From assembly GCF_028736175.1 (NCBI RefSeq), contig NZ_CP117880.1, positions 3,658,001 through 3,722,000 of the forward strand: a DNA stretch of 64,000 nucleotides, read 5' to 3'. This DNA is from Sphingobacterium oryzagri. Lineage in GTDB: Bacteria; Bacteroidota; Bacteroidia; Sphingobacteriales; Sphingobacteriaceae. Each line of letters opens with the position of its first letter. The first letter of the stretch is position 1. The translations under genes and the position numbers were made by a program. Shown here piece by piece: positions 53,794-62,369 of this stretch. A model generated the notes under the pieces. It saw only the letters and a list, made by a program, of their open reading frames with translations, was not told the DNA's origin and did no database searches.

Positions 53794-55390
53794 TTCTAGC
53801 GGCAATCAAATTTAACAAATCTTCTTTCGTATTCGCTTCGCTCGCCGGCTTGTCCTGCCGCCAGCGCAAGATACGTGGAAAACGCAGCGCTACGCCTGAC
53901 TTATGGCGACTGCTGGCATTAATACCCTCAAAAGCGAGTTCAAATACGAGTTGGGGTGTAACGCTACGAACCGGACCGAACTTTTCGATGGTATGGCGTT
54001 TTATCCAATTATCGATTACATGAAGTTCTTTATCCGTCAGGCCGGAATAAGCTTTTGCAAAAGGCACCAGTTCGTCGCCATCCCAAACAGCAAAGGTATA
54101 ATCGGTAAACAAATTTGCACGCCGTCCGTGCCCCGATTGTGCGTAAATCATGACGCCATCAATCGTCATCGGATCGGTTTTCCATTTCCACCACTGTCCC
54201 CGCTTCCGCCCGACTTCATAAGGACTATCCAGATGCTTAAGCATCAATCCTTCAGCCTGATATTGTCGCGCGTCTTGCCGGTAGCGCTCGGCATCTTCCC
54301 AGGACGCAAAATCTAAGGCTGGCGATAGTATCAATAAGCTTTGTACCGGAAAATCTTGTAATATTTGTTGTAGCTTCTCCCGACGTTTGGCAAGTGGCCA
54401 ATCCCGAATATCCTGCCCTTCCCATTCCAAAAGATCATAACACACCATAACCAAAGGCGCAGCGAGTAGGCTCGCTTTAGAAACGTTTTTTCTGCCAATA
54501 CGCGTTTGCATCACGGCAAAGTCGAGCGGCTTGCCATCTTTCCAAGGAATAACTTCACCATCGATAACGGTGCCATCCGGCAATACATCGCGCAGCGGAT
54601 GAAACTCGACAAATTTCTCGGTCATCAAATCCTCCCCACGGCTCCAAACAAACAATTCGCCTTTACGCACGATCAGCTGTCCGCGAATACCATCAAGCTT
54701 GGCTTCTATAATCCAGTCGGTAAGCGGCCCCAAAGCGCTTGCCTCGCGATCGAGCGCGTAAGCCAAATAAAATGGATAAGGAAGAAAATGTTTATGTTCT
54801 TGGATATTATCTTGAAACAAAGAATCCATCGTTTCTTCGAACGGATCCCATTTACCAATCAGGCGGTGCTCCACCTCCGGCTCCTCACGTTGCAAATATT
54901 GCGCAATAGCTTTGACCACCAATTTGCGCGATACACCGACCCTAAAGTTTCCGGTAAGCAGTTTGTTAAATACAAACAGCGCGGTTCCACGCAAAGTCGA
55001 CCAATAAGCGAGTACTTTCTCGCGTTGTGCGGTCACATCGGTGTTTCGCAATGCGACGATATCCTGCAAAATCGTACGCAGGCTGTAATCGTTGGCTTGT
55101 GAACGTTCTGCACTAGCTGGAATCACCAGTGTTATCGTTTCGGCTAAATCGCCTACAATATAATAACTCTCCTCGAGCAACCACAACGGTATGCCCGATT
55201 GTTCGGATGCCCAGAGGCGCAAATCCGTCGTTTTGATCGGTCGTTTAGGCTTATTGCCAATCAACACTGCAATCGCAAAGAGTTTATCATCTGCTGTTGC
55301 GCGCTCCAGATAACTCACCATCGCGGCCACTTTGGCCGAGGTCTTGGTGGTGCGATCAATGGCTTCAAAAAGTTCGACAAAATCGATCAT
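53777..55390 (-). CDS. Ligase-associated ATP-dependent DNA ligase
   Basis: 537 residues. Adenylation domain: the Lys in IIEAKLDGIRGQ (K231) is the AMP-accepting residue (motif I KxDG), followed by FVWSRGED (motif III-like), VIDGEVIPWKDG (motif IIIa/IV), EGLMLKHLDSPYEVGRKRGQWWKWK (motifs IV-V). An N-terminal helical DNA-binding domain and a C-terminal OB fold complete it. It seals nicks using ATP, unlike the housekeeping NAD ligase. The start overlaps the exonuclease stop by four bases (ATGA). Confidence 0.94.
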   Translation of the reverse strand: MIDFVELFEAIDRTTKTSAKVAAMVSYLERATADDKLFAIAVLIGNKPKRPIKTTDLRLWASEQSGIPLWLLEESYYIVGDLAETITLVIPASAERSQANDYSLRTILQDIVALRNTDVTAQREKVLAYWSTLRGTALFVFNKLLTGNFRVGVSRKLVVKAIAQYLQREEPEVEHRLIGKWDPFEETMDSLFQDNIQEHKHFLPYPFYLAYALDREASALGPLTDWIIEAKLDGIRGQLIVRKGELFVWSRGEDLMTEKFVEFHPLRDVLPDGTVIDGEVIPWKDGKPLDFAVMQTRIGRKNVSKASLLAAPLVMVCYDLLEWEGQDIRDWPLAKRREKLQQILQDFPVQSLLILSPALDFASWEDAERYRQDARQYQAEGLMLKHLDSPYEVGRKRGQWWKWKTDPMTIDGVMIYAQSGHGRRANLFTDYTFAVWDGDELVPFAKAYSGLTDKELHVIDNWIKRHTIEKFGPVRSVTPQLVFELAFEGINASSRHKSGVALRFPRILRWRQDKPASEANTKEDLLNLIAARNESIR

Positions 55391-56385
55391 GCGTTATCCT
55401 CCTCTGCATCGTTGTATAAGGTTTTAAAGATAGCCGCTTCGATATGATACTCTTCGCGTACCCACTTGCTGAAGTTGTGCTCATAGCCGTGAGTGACATA
55501 AACGTGCTTCGCACCGGTTTGCTGAATGGCTTGATTCAATTGACGCCAGTCACAATGATCGGATAAAGCAAAGCCACGATCTACCCCTCGGCGGCGGCGC
55601 GCACCGCGCAACTGCATCCATCCGCTGCACATCGCGATACGGTAAGGTTTTAACGTACGCAGCCACGGTGTATCCATGGCTGAAGGCGGCGCCACAATCA
55701 AAGCGCCGCGAATGGCATCGCGACGCGTATCGGCCGTAATCCGAGTGCCGGGAAAGGTATAGCCAACTTCCGACAAAGCCTGGTTCACATTATCTACAGC
55801 GCCATGCAGAAAAATATCGCCAATAGTTTGATCAGCATGCGCCAGTATGTTTTGTGCTTTGCCCAAGGCGTAGCCCAAAAGCACCGTATTCATACCTTCT
55901 TCTGCGTTACTGTGCCACCAGGCGTTGATATCACTGTAAATCGTTTGGTTAGCAGGAAAATTATAGATAGGCAGGCCAAACGTACTTTCCGTTATAAAAT
56001 GATCGCACTTAACCAAGCTGTATGGCTGACTTACGCCGTCGTGTTCCAGCTTATAATCGCCGGTAAACAACCACACCTCGCCGGCAAAAGCGAGACGAAT
56101 CTGTGCAGAACCGATAATATGGCCGGCAGGATGAAAAGAAATGGTTACGCCGTTAATTTCCAGGACTTCCTCGTAAGCAATTCCCTGCACATCATTTTCG
56201 GCTCCCAGCCGAAGCCGAAGGATCGGCACAGTGTGATGATGACAGATGTAGTGGCCCATGCCCCAGCGCATATGATCGCTATGTCCATGCGTGATGAGCG
56301 CCGTCTTTACCGGCTTCCAGGGATCGATATAAAAATCGCCCTGCTTACAATACAGTCCAAATTCGTTAACAGATAATAAACTCAT
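55387..56385 (-). CDS. Ligase-associated DNA damage response exonuclease (MBL/beta-CASP)
   Basis: 332 residues from the ATG at 56385, where the family pattern MSLLSVNEFGLYCKQGDFYIDPW begins. Metallo-beta-lactamase motif HxHxDH occurs in ITHGHSDHMRWG; LFTGDYKLEHD supplies a further metal ligand, and a beta-CASP insert follows (TESTFGLPIY, ALGKAQN, CSGWMQ, ALSDHCDW). These are relatives of SNM1/Artemis nucleases. First gene of the four-gene repair operon. Confidence 0.93.
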   Translation of the reverse strand: MSLLSVNEFGLYCKQGDFYIDPWKPVKTALITHGHSDHMRWGMGHYICHHHTVPILRLRLGAENDVQGIAYEEVLEINGVTISFHPAGHIIGSAQIRLAFAGEVWLFTGDYKLEHDGVSQPYSLVKCDHFITESTFGLPIYNFPANQTIYSDINAWWHSNAEEGMNTVLLGYALGKAQNILAHADQTIGDIFLHGAVDNVNQALSEVGYTFPGTRITADTRRDAIRGALIVAPPSAMDTPWLRTLKPYRIAMCSGWMQLRGARRRRGVDRGFALSDHCDWRQLNQAIQQTGAKHVYVTHGYEHNFSKWVREEYHIEAAIFKTLYNDAEEDNA

Positions 56386-56518
56386 GCAGAAGTCCCGTTC
56401 GTCGTATGTTGTTGCTTCTACAGCTAACAAGTCGCAACCTCAAATAGTTTTTGTTATCTGCTAAGCAAGGATAAAATGCTTTACATGCAACAAAAAACTC
56501 GAGACGAATTATCCTCCG

Positions 56519-57586
56519 CTATTGTTTGGATAGTCTATTTTTTAAGATGTCTTCCAGTGTCGAGAGGTCAATATCTGTCTGCATGATTTTACCTTCTTCA
56601 TCAAGTAGTAAATATCTAGGAAAGCTATTTATCTTCATTGCCATAGTTTCTTTCCCTCCAGGATCTACAAAATGAGACCAGGACATATTCTTATCTGCTA
56701 TAACGCCTTTCCATTTATTTTTAGTAGGCTCTGGATCTATGGAAATGGCAACAATGTCAAATCCGTATGGTTTATAGGCATCATAAAGGCTCTTCAGCTT
56801 TGGAATTGAAGCGATGCAAGGCTGGCAGAAACTAAACCAAAAGTCAACAAGTATCAATTTTCCTTTCGGAAGAACAAGGTCAACTCTTTCTCCACTTAGA
56901 TTCTCTACGGGTATATTCGGGAATTCATTCCCTTCTTTAATATGGGCATTTTTAAAATCATGATCTAAAGCAGCCCAGACAACACTCTTTTTAACAGATT
57001 CATCGAACAAAGACAACGTGCCTTCGCCAATTTTACTAAATCCTAACAAATGGAAACGGTACGCTAACATCCACAAAGAAACAAATGACTTCGGATTATC
57101 CTTCGTGTAGTCGTAAAGTAAGGTATCGAGTTTATTAAATTTTCCATACAAAATCGATATCAACGCTTCTTCGTCAGAAATATCTAAGTATATAAAAGCT
57201 TGTGGTAGAAACGATTTCTCATATTCCGTTGCTGTCCTCCCATCAGTTAAGCTTGCTTCCCAACGATTGTAGTCTATCGTTATGGCCTTCGTATTTTCAT
57301 CAAAAAAAAACAATTTCGGACGACTAACCAGTCTCCCTCTTTCTGATGCTAAGAGACTGAAATACAGCTGTGGAAACTCAAACTTATTTTCCAGTGTGAA
57401 ATGTCCCTTATTATTAAAAACTTCATAATCACTTTCTTGAAAATATGATTTAGGGACATATTTGTTAAAAAAAAGTAAAGTATCCGCTTTGTTATAATCA
57501 ACAAAACTTCCCGCTATTGTTTTCTTTTCTTGAGCTAAACAACAGAAAGAAGTATGCATAATAATGAAAAGTAGGTATTTTTTCAT
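56519..57586 (-). CDS. Secreted TlpA/thioredoxin-like thiol-disulfide oxidoreductase
   Basis: 355 residues from the ATG at 57586 (an ATG at 57592 overlapping the peptide gene would add two). Signal peptide MKKYLLFIIMHTSFCCLAQ. Residues 20-215 are a variable domain of the DUF4369/TlpA-associated type; the thioredoxin fold follows (about 220-355) with active site CQPC at 254-257 in VDFWFSFCQPC and cis-Pro in NSFPRYL. The Trp usually before the first Cys is Phe. It should make, break or shuffle disulfides in the periplasm. It begins 2 bases after a gene for a four-cysteine peptide, so that peptide is the likely substrate. Confidence 0.87.
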   Translation of the reverse strand: MKKYLLFIIMHTSFCCLAQEKKTIAGSFVDYNKADTLLFFNKYVPKSYFQESDYEVFNNKGHFTLENKFEFPQLYFSLLASERGRLVSRPKLFFFDENTKAITIDYNRWEASLTDGRTATEYEKSFLPQAFIYLDISDEEALISILYGKFNKLDTLLYDYTKDNPKSFVSLWMLAYRFHLLGFSKIGEGTLSLFDESVKKSVVWAALDHDFKNAHIKEGNEFPNIPVENLSGERVDLVLPKGKLILVDFWFSFCQPCIASIPKLKSLYDAYKPYGFDIVAISIDPEPTKNKWKGVIADKNMSWSHFVDPGGKETMAMKINSFPRYLLLDEEGKIMQTDIDLSTLEDILKNRLSKQ

Positions 57587-57588
57587 GG

Positions 57589-57756
57589 TCATGCATTACA
57601 ATAGCCACCTCTCGAACAATGAATTGTACACAACGTAGCATAAACACAGTCGGCACCTGTGGCAGGAACAGCTCCCCCTAAAACTGGTTTCAGCGGCTCA
57701 CGGGACGGCTGTTGCACATTACTGCTGTTTAAATTTTCTATTGAAATCTCTTTCAT
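57589..57756 (-). CDS. Cysteine-rich peptide with Gly-Gly leader, putative RiPP/bacteriocin precursor
   Basis: 55 residues, too short for many gene finders. The first 26 residues are polar and leader-like (MKEISIENLNSSNVQQP... PLKPVL), ending in Gly27-Gly28. The 27-residue tail holds four cysteines at 37, 43, 47 and 53 with Thr and Ser between them, a Gly-Gly-Tyr and an Asn-Ala end. Such leader-GG-core peptides are exported by C39-peptidase ABC transporters and may be disulfide-bonded or cross-linked. The stop is 2 bases before the TlpA-type gene (or overlaps its alternative start by 4), so they are translationally coupled. No transporter, LanB/LanC, YcaO or radical SAM maturase for it is in the window. 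Confidence 0.72.
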   Translation of the reverse strand: MKEISIENLNSSNVQQPSREPLKPVLGGAVPATGADCVYATLCTIHCSRGGYCNA

Positions 57757-58071
57757 GACTTATAATTTAAGATATACAATAACATCATATTTAACTATGA
57801 ATACCAATTAAATATATCTAAAATAAATATAAACCACGATAAAAGAAACAAACCATCTAAAATCGTCCACAATTAACTATCCTCGCCTTAAACCTTGTGA
57901 CGAATTACTTAAATTATTACGATTTGCCTTTAAATAGGGAAAAGAAACCAGATTGACATCACCTAGGCTATCTGCACGACAAACGCAAAGTACCTCTGAG
58001 GCTTCTTTATTCCGACAACTACTCGTTCAGCAATTGAAATCGTCTTCCACGCGAATGCCGAGATTTTACGT
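57757..58071. other. Upstream region of the cysteine-rich peptide operon
   Basis: 315 AT-rich bases, especially at 57760-57850, presumably with the promoter of the peptide operon. I searched both strands by eye for a second precursor-like frame and saw none. Confidence 0.4.
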
Positions 58072-58338
58072 CTATCCTACTTGAATATCGACGTAATAAT
58101 AGAGTTTGGCCGTTATCGATGGCTCGGCAGGTAGCGATCCCAGATGTTGTTCTTGCTCAAAATCGCTTAATACTTCAAAGCCATCAAAGCTAGCGTCCAC
58201 GGCATTTTTTATCTCATTTTGTTGCACCTGCACTTCCATCTCAATCCCCTTATCATGAAAATATACACCATCGTAAGCTAAAACGGTAGCACGTGGGGCT
58301 GTCAAAGAAATATGTATGCGATCTGTTCTTGTTTTCAT
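58072..58338 (-). CDS. Small hypothetical protein, 88 residues
   Basis: Starts at the ATG at 58338 (MKTRTDRIHISLT); the open frame upstream of it is not convincing. The protein is hydrophilic, probably all-beta (IHISLTAPRATVLAYDGVYF, ITAKLYYYVDIQV), with no signal peptide and no known family. A perfect -7 box TATCTTTG lies just 4 bases before the ATG on this strand, so the transcript may be leaderless. Confidence 0.55.
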   Translation of the reverse strand: MKTRTDRIHISLTAPRATVLAYDGVYFHDKGIEMEVQVQQNEIKNAVDASFDGFEVLSDFEQEQHLGSLPAEPSITAKLYYYVDIQVG

Positions 58339-58623
58339 GCGACAAAGATAACGATAAATAGTGATTTTAGGCGCCAGAGGAGACCAGGAGGTTGCCATGT
58401 AGGCTGTCATTGTGCGCGTCATCAAACAACTCACATACACGTTGGCTGTATGAGTCGCTATGCATTATGAATTTGCGTTGGAGAGCTTTATCTTTGCCGA
58501 GGTATAAGGTGGCAACCTTCGCTTATTGTTTTTTATTTTGCCAGGCGAAAAACCATTTACAGCGGCGCCAAAATCGGCAATGGCTGCTACAGACTACCTT
58601 ATTACATAACGTAACATACACTC

Positions 58624-59307
58624 ATGACTGAAAAATCCTTGACCGATCAAAACGGCTACGCCGTTATATTTGACATGGATGGCGTAATTTGCCATACCAA
58701 CCCTTTTCACGCAAAAGCCTTTGCCGCTTTCTTTGACAAATACCAAATTCCGTATACCGACCAGGAGTTTGAAGCGCACATGTTTGGAAAACATAACAGC
58801 TACATCATGACGCACTTTTTCAAACGACAGATTGGTGGCGACGAACTGCTGGCGCTTGAGGGAGAGAAGGAAGCCCTTTTTCGCGAAATTTATCGATCCG
58901 AAGTTAAAACGATCCCCTATTATCTGGAATTTTTAGACGAGTTAAAAGCACATGGTTTTAAGACGGCTGTAGCCACATCAGCTCCGCGCGCCAACCTTGA
59001 TCTTATTTTAGACGTGTTGCAGATTGCAAACAAGATGGACTCCCTCCTGGCCAGCGAAGACGTGAACCTGCATAAACCACATCCTGAGGTATATTTAAAG
59101 TCTGCTGAAAATATTGGCATAGACCCCACACGTTGTATCGTTTTCGAAGATTCGTTCTCCGGCGTAACTGCGGGTATAAATGCGGGCATCAAAGTCGTTG
59201 GCGTATTGAGTTCGCATGCGAAAGAAGAGCTACCACCATGTGTAGATTATATCCGCGACTACAGCGAAATTGATGCGGGCAAAGTACGCGATCTTATCCG
59301 TCAGTAG
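58624..59307 (+). CDS. HAD family hydrolase, beta-phosphoglucomutase-like
   Basis: 227 residues with all HAD motifs: I, VIFDMDGVICHT (nucleophile Asp and acid/base Asp); II, ATSAPR; III, the Lys in HKPHPEVYLK; IV, VFEDSFSGVTAG. The cap is the small helical C1 type of the PGM-like phosphatases. It cleaves or isomerises a phosphorylated sugar or nucleotide; the exact substrate is unknown. A -7 box candidate TATCTTTG lies at 58489-58496. The permease gene begins 8 bases after the stop. Confidence 0.88.
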   Translation: MTEKSLTDQNGYAVIFDMDGVICHTNPFHAKAFAAFFDKYQIPYTDQEFEAHMFGKHNSYIMTHFFKRQIGGDELLALEGEKEALFREIYRSEVKTIPYYLEFLDELKAHGFKTAVATSAPRANLDLILDVLQIANKMDSLLASEDVNLHKPHPEVYLKSAENIGIDPTRCIVFEDSFSGVTAGINAGIKVVGVLSSHAKEELPPCVDYIRDYSEIDAGKVRDLIRQ

Positions 59308-59314
59308 TAAAATA

Positions 59315-60079
59315 ATGGGCGAAACACTGCAGCTTATTTCCTCACCTGGTGCATGGGCGCTTTATTTTTTCTGCGCCATGCTTATTGGTATGTCCAAAAC
59401 GGGCATACAGAATATCGGCACCTTAGCAGTGCCGCTCTTTGCCTTTCTCTTTGGTGCAAAATACAGTACAGGCATCGTTTTACTATTGCTTTGCTTTGCC
59501 GATATCATCGCGGTAATTTACTACCGCAAGTCATTTCTATGGAGCGAGGTAAAAAAGCTGCTGCCCGCCGCGCTTATTGGCTTGCTCGTGGGGCTTTTGC
59601 TGGGCAATAGCATAGACGACAAAACGTTTAAAATACTCATTGGTGCCTGTATTATCGTCGGGATGTGTATCATGATTTGGTTGGAACGAACAGCCGCAGA
59701 AACGCAAGCCCGATTAACGGGAAACAAATGGTACTCGCCTATTTTCGGTTTCATCCTGGGTTTTTCCACCATGATTGGTAATGCCGCAGGCCCCGCGTTG
59801 TCGGTTTATATGCTATCCAAGCGTCTAGATAAGATCACATTTGCAGCAACATCAGCTTGGTTTATTATGCTGCTAAATTTCACAAAGGTTCCGCTGCAGG
59901 CGCTCGTATGGCATAACCTCAGTTGGTCAGGTTTGCTGTTAAACCTGCTGGCGGTGCCTTTTATACTTATCGGTGGACTAATCGGAATACGCCTGGTGAA
60001 GATCTTGCCGGAGAAGCAATTTCGCGTCTTAATCATGACCTTGGTCATCATTTCCGCACTGTTATTGATCTGTCTGTAG
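59315..60079 (+). CDS. Sulfite exporter TauE/SafE family permease
   Basis: 254 residues from the ATG at 59315. About eight membrane helices arranged as two halves, with the family phrases MSKTGIQNIGTLAVPLFAFLFGAKYSTG and GFSTMIGNAAGPALSVYML. TSUP permeases carry sulfite, sulfoacetate or other anions; the substrate here is not known. It follows the HAD gene by 7 bases, so they are one operon, closed by a terminator at 60141. Confidence 0.88.
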   Translation: MGETLQLISSPGAWALYFFCAMLIGMSKTGIQNIGTLAVPLFAFLFGAKYSTGIVLLLLCFADIIAVIYYRKSFLWSEVKKLLPAALIGLLVGLLLGNSIDDKTFKILIGACIIVGMCIMIWLERTAAETQARLTGNKWYSPIFGFILGFSTMIGNAAGPALSVYMLSKRLDKITFAATSAWFIMLLNFTKVPLQALVWHNLSWSGLLLNLLAVPFILIGGLIGIRLVKILPEKQFRVLIMTLVIISALLLICL

Positions 60080-60140
60080 GTTGTTAGCGTCTGTAAACTG
60101 GAGGGTGTGGAAAGTGGCTAAAAAGAGGCAGGGTAAGTAT

Positions 60141-60193
60141 AAAGCCTTTTGGTCGCAAACCGAATAAGATGCGACCAAAAAGCAAAGGCTTTT
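60141..60193. terminator. Extended hairpin, probable bidirectional terminator
   Basis: A long stem pairs AAAGCCTTTTGGTCGCA (60141-60157) with TGCGACCAAAAAGCAAAGGCTTT (60170-60192) with a small bulge. It lies between converging genes and contains the stop of the GNAT gene. Confidence 0.75.
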
Positions 60194-60464
60194 AAGCCAA
60201 AACATCGCGCTCGTCGGGATAGCGCTCAAAAACGGTAACAGCAAAAGAACAAGCTGGCACCACTTTTAATTGGGCTTCTCGAGCTTGCTTTATCGCAGCC
60301 AGAACCAATTCTTCCGCGATTTTATTTCCTCGGTAGTAAGGCTCGACCTCCGTATACGTAATTGTCAACTTGCCTTCCGCAATTTCATATACCAATTCAC
60401 CGATTTGAACCTCGTCATTCAAAGCCAACCATTTGCTTTGATCCGCAACATGTATTAATTCCAT
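60192..60464 (-). CDS. GNAT-like N-acetyltransferase (YjdJ type)
   Basis: 90 residues from the ATG at 60464, preceded by GAGGT, one of the few clear Shine-Dalgarno sites in the window. It is the small one-domain GNAT type (PF14542-like): ITYTEVEPYYRGNKIAEELVLAAIKQAREAQLKVVPACSFAVTVFERYPD, with the acetyl-CoA loop at YRGNKIAEEL. Substrate unknown. The SRPBCC gene ends 5 bases upstream, so the two are cotranscribed. Confidence 0.82.
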   Translation of the reverse strand: MELIHVADQSKWLALNDEVQIGELVYEIAEGKLTITYTEVEPYYRGNKIAEELVLAAIKQAREAQLKVVPACSFAVTVFERYPDERDVLA

Positions 60465-60469
60465 ACCTC

Positions 60470-60907
60470 TCAATTATTATCTTCTAAAAAATTAGCCAGT
60501 GAGGTGCCCAAAATAGTATTCCAACTCTTTTCGTATAGTGATCGATCCAGCAACGTGCCTGCATCCTCGAAATTTTCAATTCCCTCATGTACGATGCGTA
60601 CTGCCGTGGCACTGCCGCGAGGCGTCAGATACCAACTCACAATGGAGGTTCCGGCGCTTTCCGACGGGTGACTCCATACATATTGCAAAAATTCATGCGG
60701 CTTGAAATCCAAAATTTTTATGCAATAATGATACGTATTCGCCCCTTTAGATTCATAAAAATTAAACTCCGCGCCCTTCTTGAGCTCGAACCCGGGGATA
60801 TCAAAATACCAAAGATTCAGTTTTTCCTTCTCGGTAAGGGCTTGCCATACACGATGCGGACTTGCTGAATACGTTCGCTCGACTAAGATTGGTACAGGCT
60901 TGATCAT
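60470..60907 (-). CDS. SRPBCC (AHSA1-like) domain protein
   Basis: 145 residues with the START/Bet v1-like AHSA1 pattern: VERTYSASPHRVWQALTEKEKLNLWYFDIPGFEL, ILDFKPHEFLQYVWS, a central beta-sheet and a C-terminal helix SLYEKSWNTILGTSLANFL. These small proteins bind hydrophobic ligands; no specific role is known. First gene of a two-gene operon with the GNAT gene. Confidence 0.83.
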   Translation of the reverse strand: MIKPVPILVERTYSASPHRVWQALTEKEKLNLWYFDIPGFELKKGAEFNFYESKGANTYHYCIKILDFKPHEFLQYVWSHPSESAGTSIVSWYLTPRGSATAVRIVHEGIENFEDAGTLLDRSLYEKSWNTILGTSLANFLEDNN

Positions 60908-61238
60908 AACCTCAATTGTTTTTCAATAAATATAACAAATTTTAGCCTAAATAGTTTACACACTCTTGAAAAAATTAGTTGACTATTCATGGTCGTAAAA
61001 AGCCAAAAAAACAGGCAAAAAACGGGTTATCAAATAGAAAAAAATCGCCTTGATCTTAAAGCATTACTCCATCGCTTTTTTTCGTTCGTCAAACAGCAGC
61101 TATTGATGCTAGCCTTGTTAAAAGCAGCGATGTATTGCACATCTTGCCGATAGACCTCATCGCTAATGCAGCCTATTCTTACAGTAGCTTTACCTGAAAC
61201 ATTTCACACTAAAAAAAATCCTATGTATCTTTGTTACG
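60908..61238. other. Intergenic region upstream of mqnC
   Basis: 331 bases with divergent promoters. No gene is supported. The right end contains the mqnC promoter described separately; a TA-rich box with TTTG (60932-60940, minus strand) may serve the SRPBCC gene. Confidence 0.35.
61202..61233 (+). promoter_or_regulatory. Promoter of mqnC, with transcription start close to the ATG
   Basis: TTTC at 61202-61205 (one base off TTTG), a 20-base spacer and TATCTTTG at 61226-61233 match the Bacteroidota -33/-7 promoter. The ATG is only 5 bases further on, so the mRNA would have almost no leader. Confidence 0.6.
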
Positions 61239-62360
61239 ATGAATGTAGATAACTTACTAGAACGCGGGTTAAACTTTGAATTTTTATCCAAAGAAGAGGG
61301 AATTTTCCTCTATCACCATGCGGCTACAGCAGATCTGACCTATGTAGCCAATGAGCTGCGTAAAAAACAAGTGCCCCATGGTAAGGTCACTTGGCAGATC
61401 GACCGAAACGTTAACACCACCAACGTTTGCATAGCGAATTGTAAATTCTGTAATTTCTTTCGTCGACCGGGGCATGACGATAGTTATATCACCGACATCG
61501 AAACATATAAACAGAAAATTGAAGAAACGTTTCGCTATGGTGGCGATCAACTGCTTTTACAGGGAGGACATCACCCAGACCTCGGTTTATCCTTCTATAC
61601 CGATTTATTTAAGCAGTTGAAGGAACTTTATCCTTCACTCAAATTGCATTCGTTAGGGCCGCCAGAAATAGCGCACGTTGCTAAGTTAGAAGGGCTATCT
61701 CACATTGAGGTCCTGACCGCGATGAAAGAAGCCGGACTAGACTCTCTGCCTGGCGCTGGTGCAGAAATTTTGAACGACCGCGTAAGACGGTTGATATCCA
61801 AAGGTAAATGCGGCGGCCAGGAATGGCTTGATGTGATGCGTGCGGCACATAAAATCAACCTGCCTACATCGGCTACCATGATGTTTGGCCATATCGAAAC
61901 CATTGAAGAGCGATTTGAACATTTGGTGTGGATACGGGAAGTACAACAGGAAAAACCGGCAGATGCTTACGGTTTTATCGCTTTTATCCCATGGCCATTT
62001 CAAGACGATGGTACGCTGCTAAAACGCTTACGCGGTATTACTAATAATGTCACGGGCGAAGAATATATTCGGATGATTGCTCTGAGTCGAATCATGTTGC
62101 CAAACGTCAAGAATATCCAGGCATCTTGGCTAACTGTAGGTAAACGTACCGCACAGTTATGTCTACATGCGGGCGCTAATGATTTTGGTTCGATCATGAT
62201 CGAAGAAAACGTAGTATCGGCAGCAGGTGCACCGCATCGGTTTACCTCTAAATCTATCCAGGACGCGATAATAGAAGCGGGTTTTGTGCCGCAATTGCGT
62301 ACCCAGAAATACGATTTCAGAGAACTTCCGCAAATGGAAGAACAGGTTATTAATTATTAA
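61239..62360 (+). CDS. mqnC: Cyclic dehypoxanthinyl futalosine synthase
   Basis: 373 residues. Radical SAM enzyme of the futalosine route to menaquinone; it cyclises dehypoxanthinyl futalosine. The cluster-binding CX3CX2C is C64, C68, C71 in TNVCIANCKFCNFF. The lead-in DRNVNTTNVC and the end ENVVSAAGAPHRFT with GFVPQLR favour MqnC over MqnE. It makes the window's organism a futalosine-pathway menaquinone producer. scpB starts 9 bases after the stop, probably in the same transcript. Confidence 0.92.
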   Translation: MNVDNLLERGLNFEFLSKEEGIFLYHHAATADLTYVANELRKKQVPHGKVTWQIDRNVNTTNVCIANCKFCNFFRRPGHDDSYITDIETYKQKIEETFRYGGDQLLLQGGHHPDLGLSFYTDLFKQLKELYPSLKLHSLGPPEIAHVAKLEGLSHIEVLTAMKEAGLDSLPGAGAEILNDRVRRLISKGKCGGQEWLDVMRAAHKINLPTSATMMFGHIETIEERFEHLVWIREVQQEKPADAYGFIAFIPWPFQDDGTLLKRLRGITNNVTGEEYIRMIALSRIMLPNVKNIQASWLTVGKRTAQLCLHAGANDFGSIMIEENVVSAAGAPHRFTSKSIQDAIIEAGFVPQLRTQKYDFRELPQMEEQVINY

Positions 62361-62369
62361 ACGAAGTAA

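Noticed and set aside
57601..57800. A second copy of the cysteine-rich peptide
   Set aside because: Only one frame with the leader-GG-Cys pattern exists; neighbouring frames have stops and no cysteine pattern.
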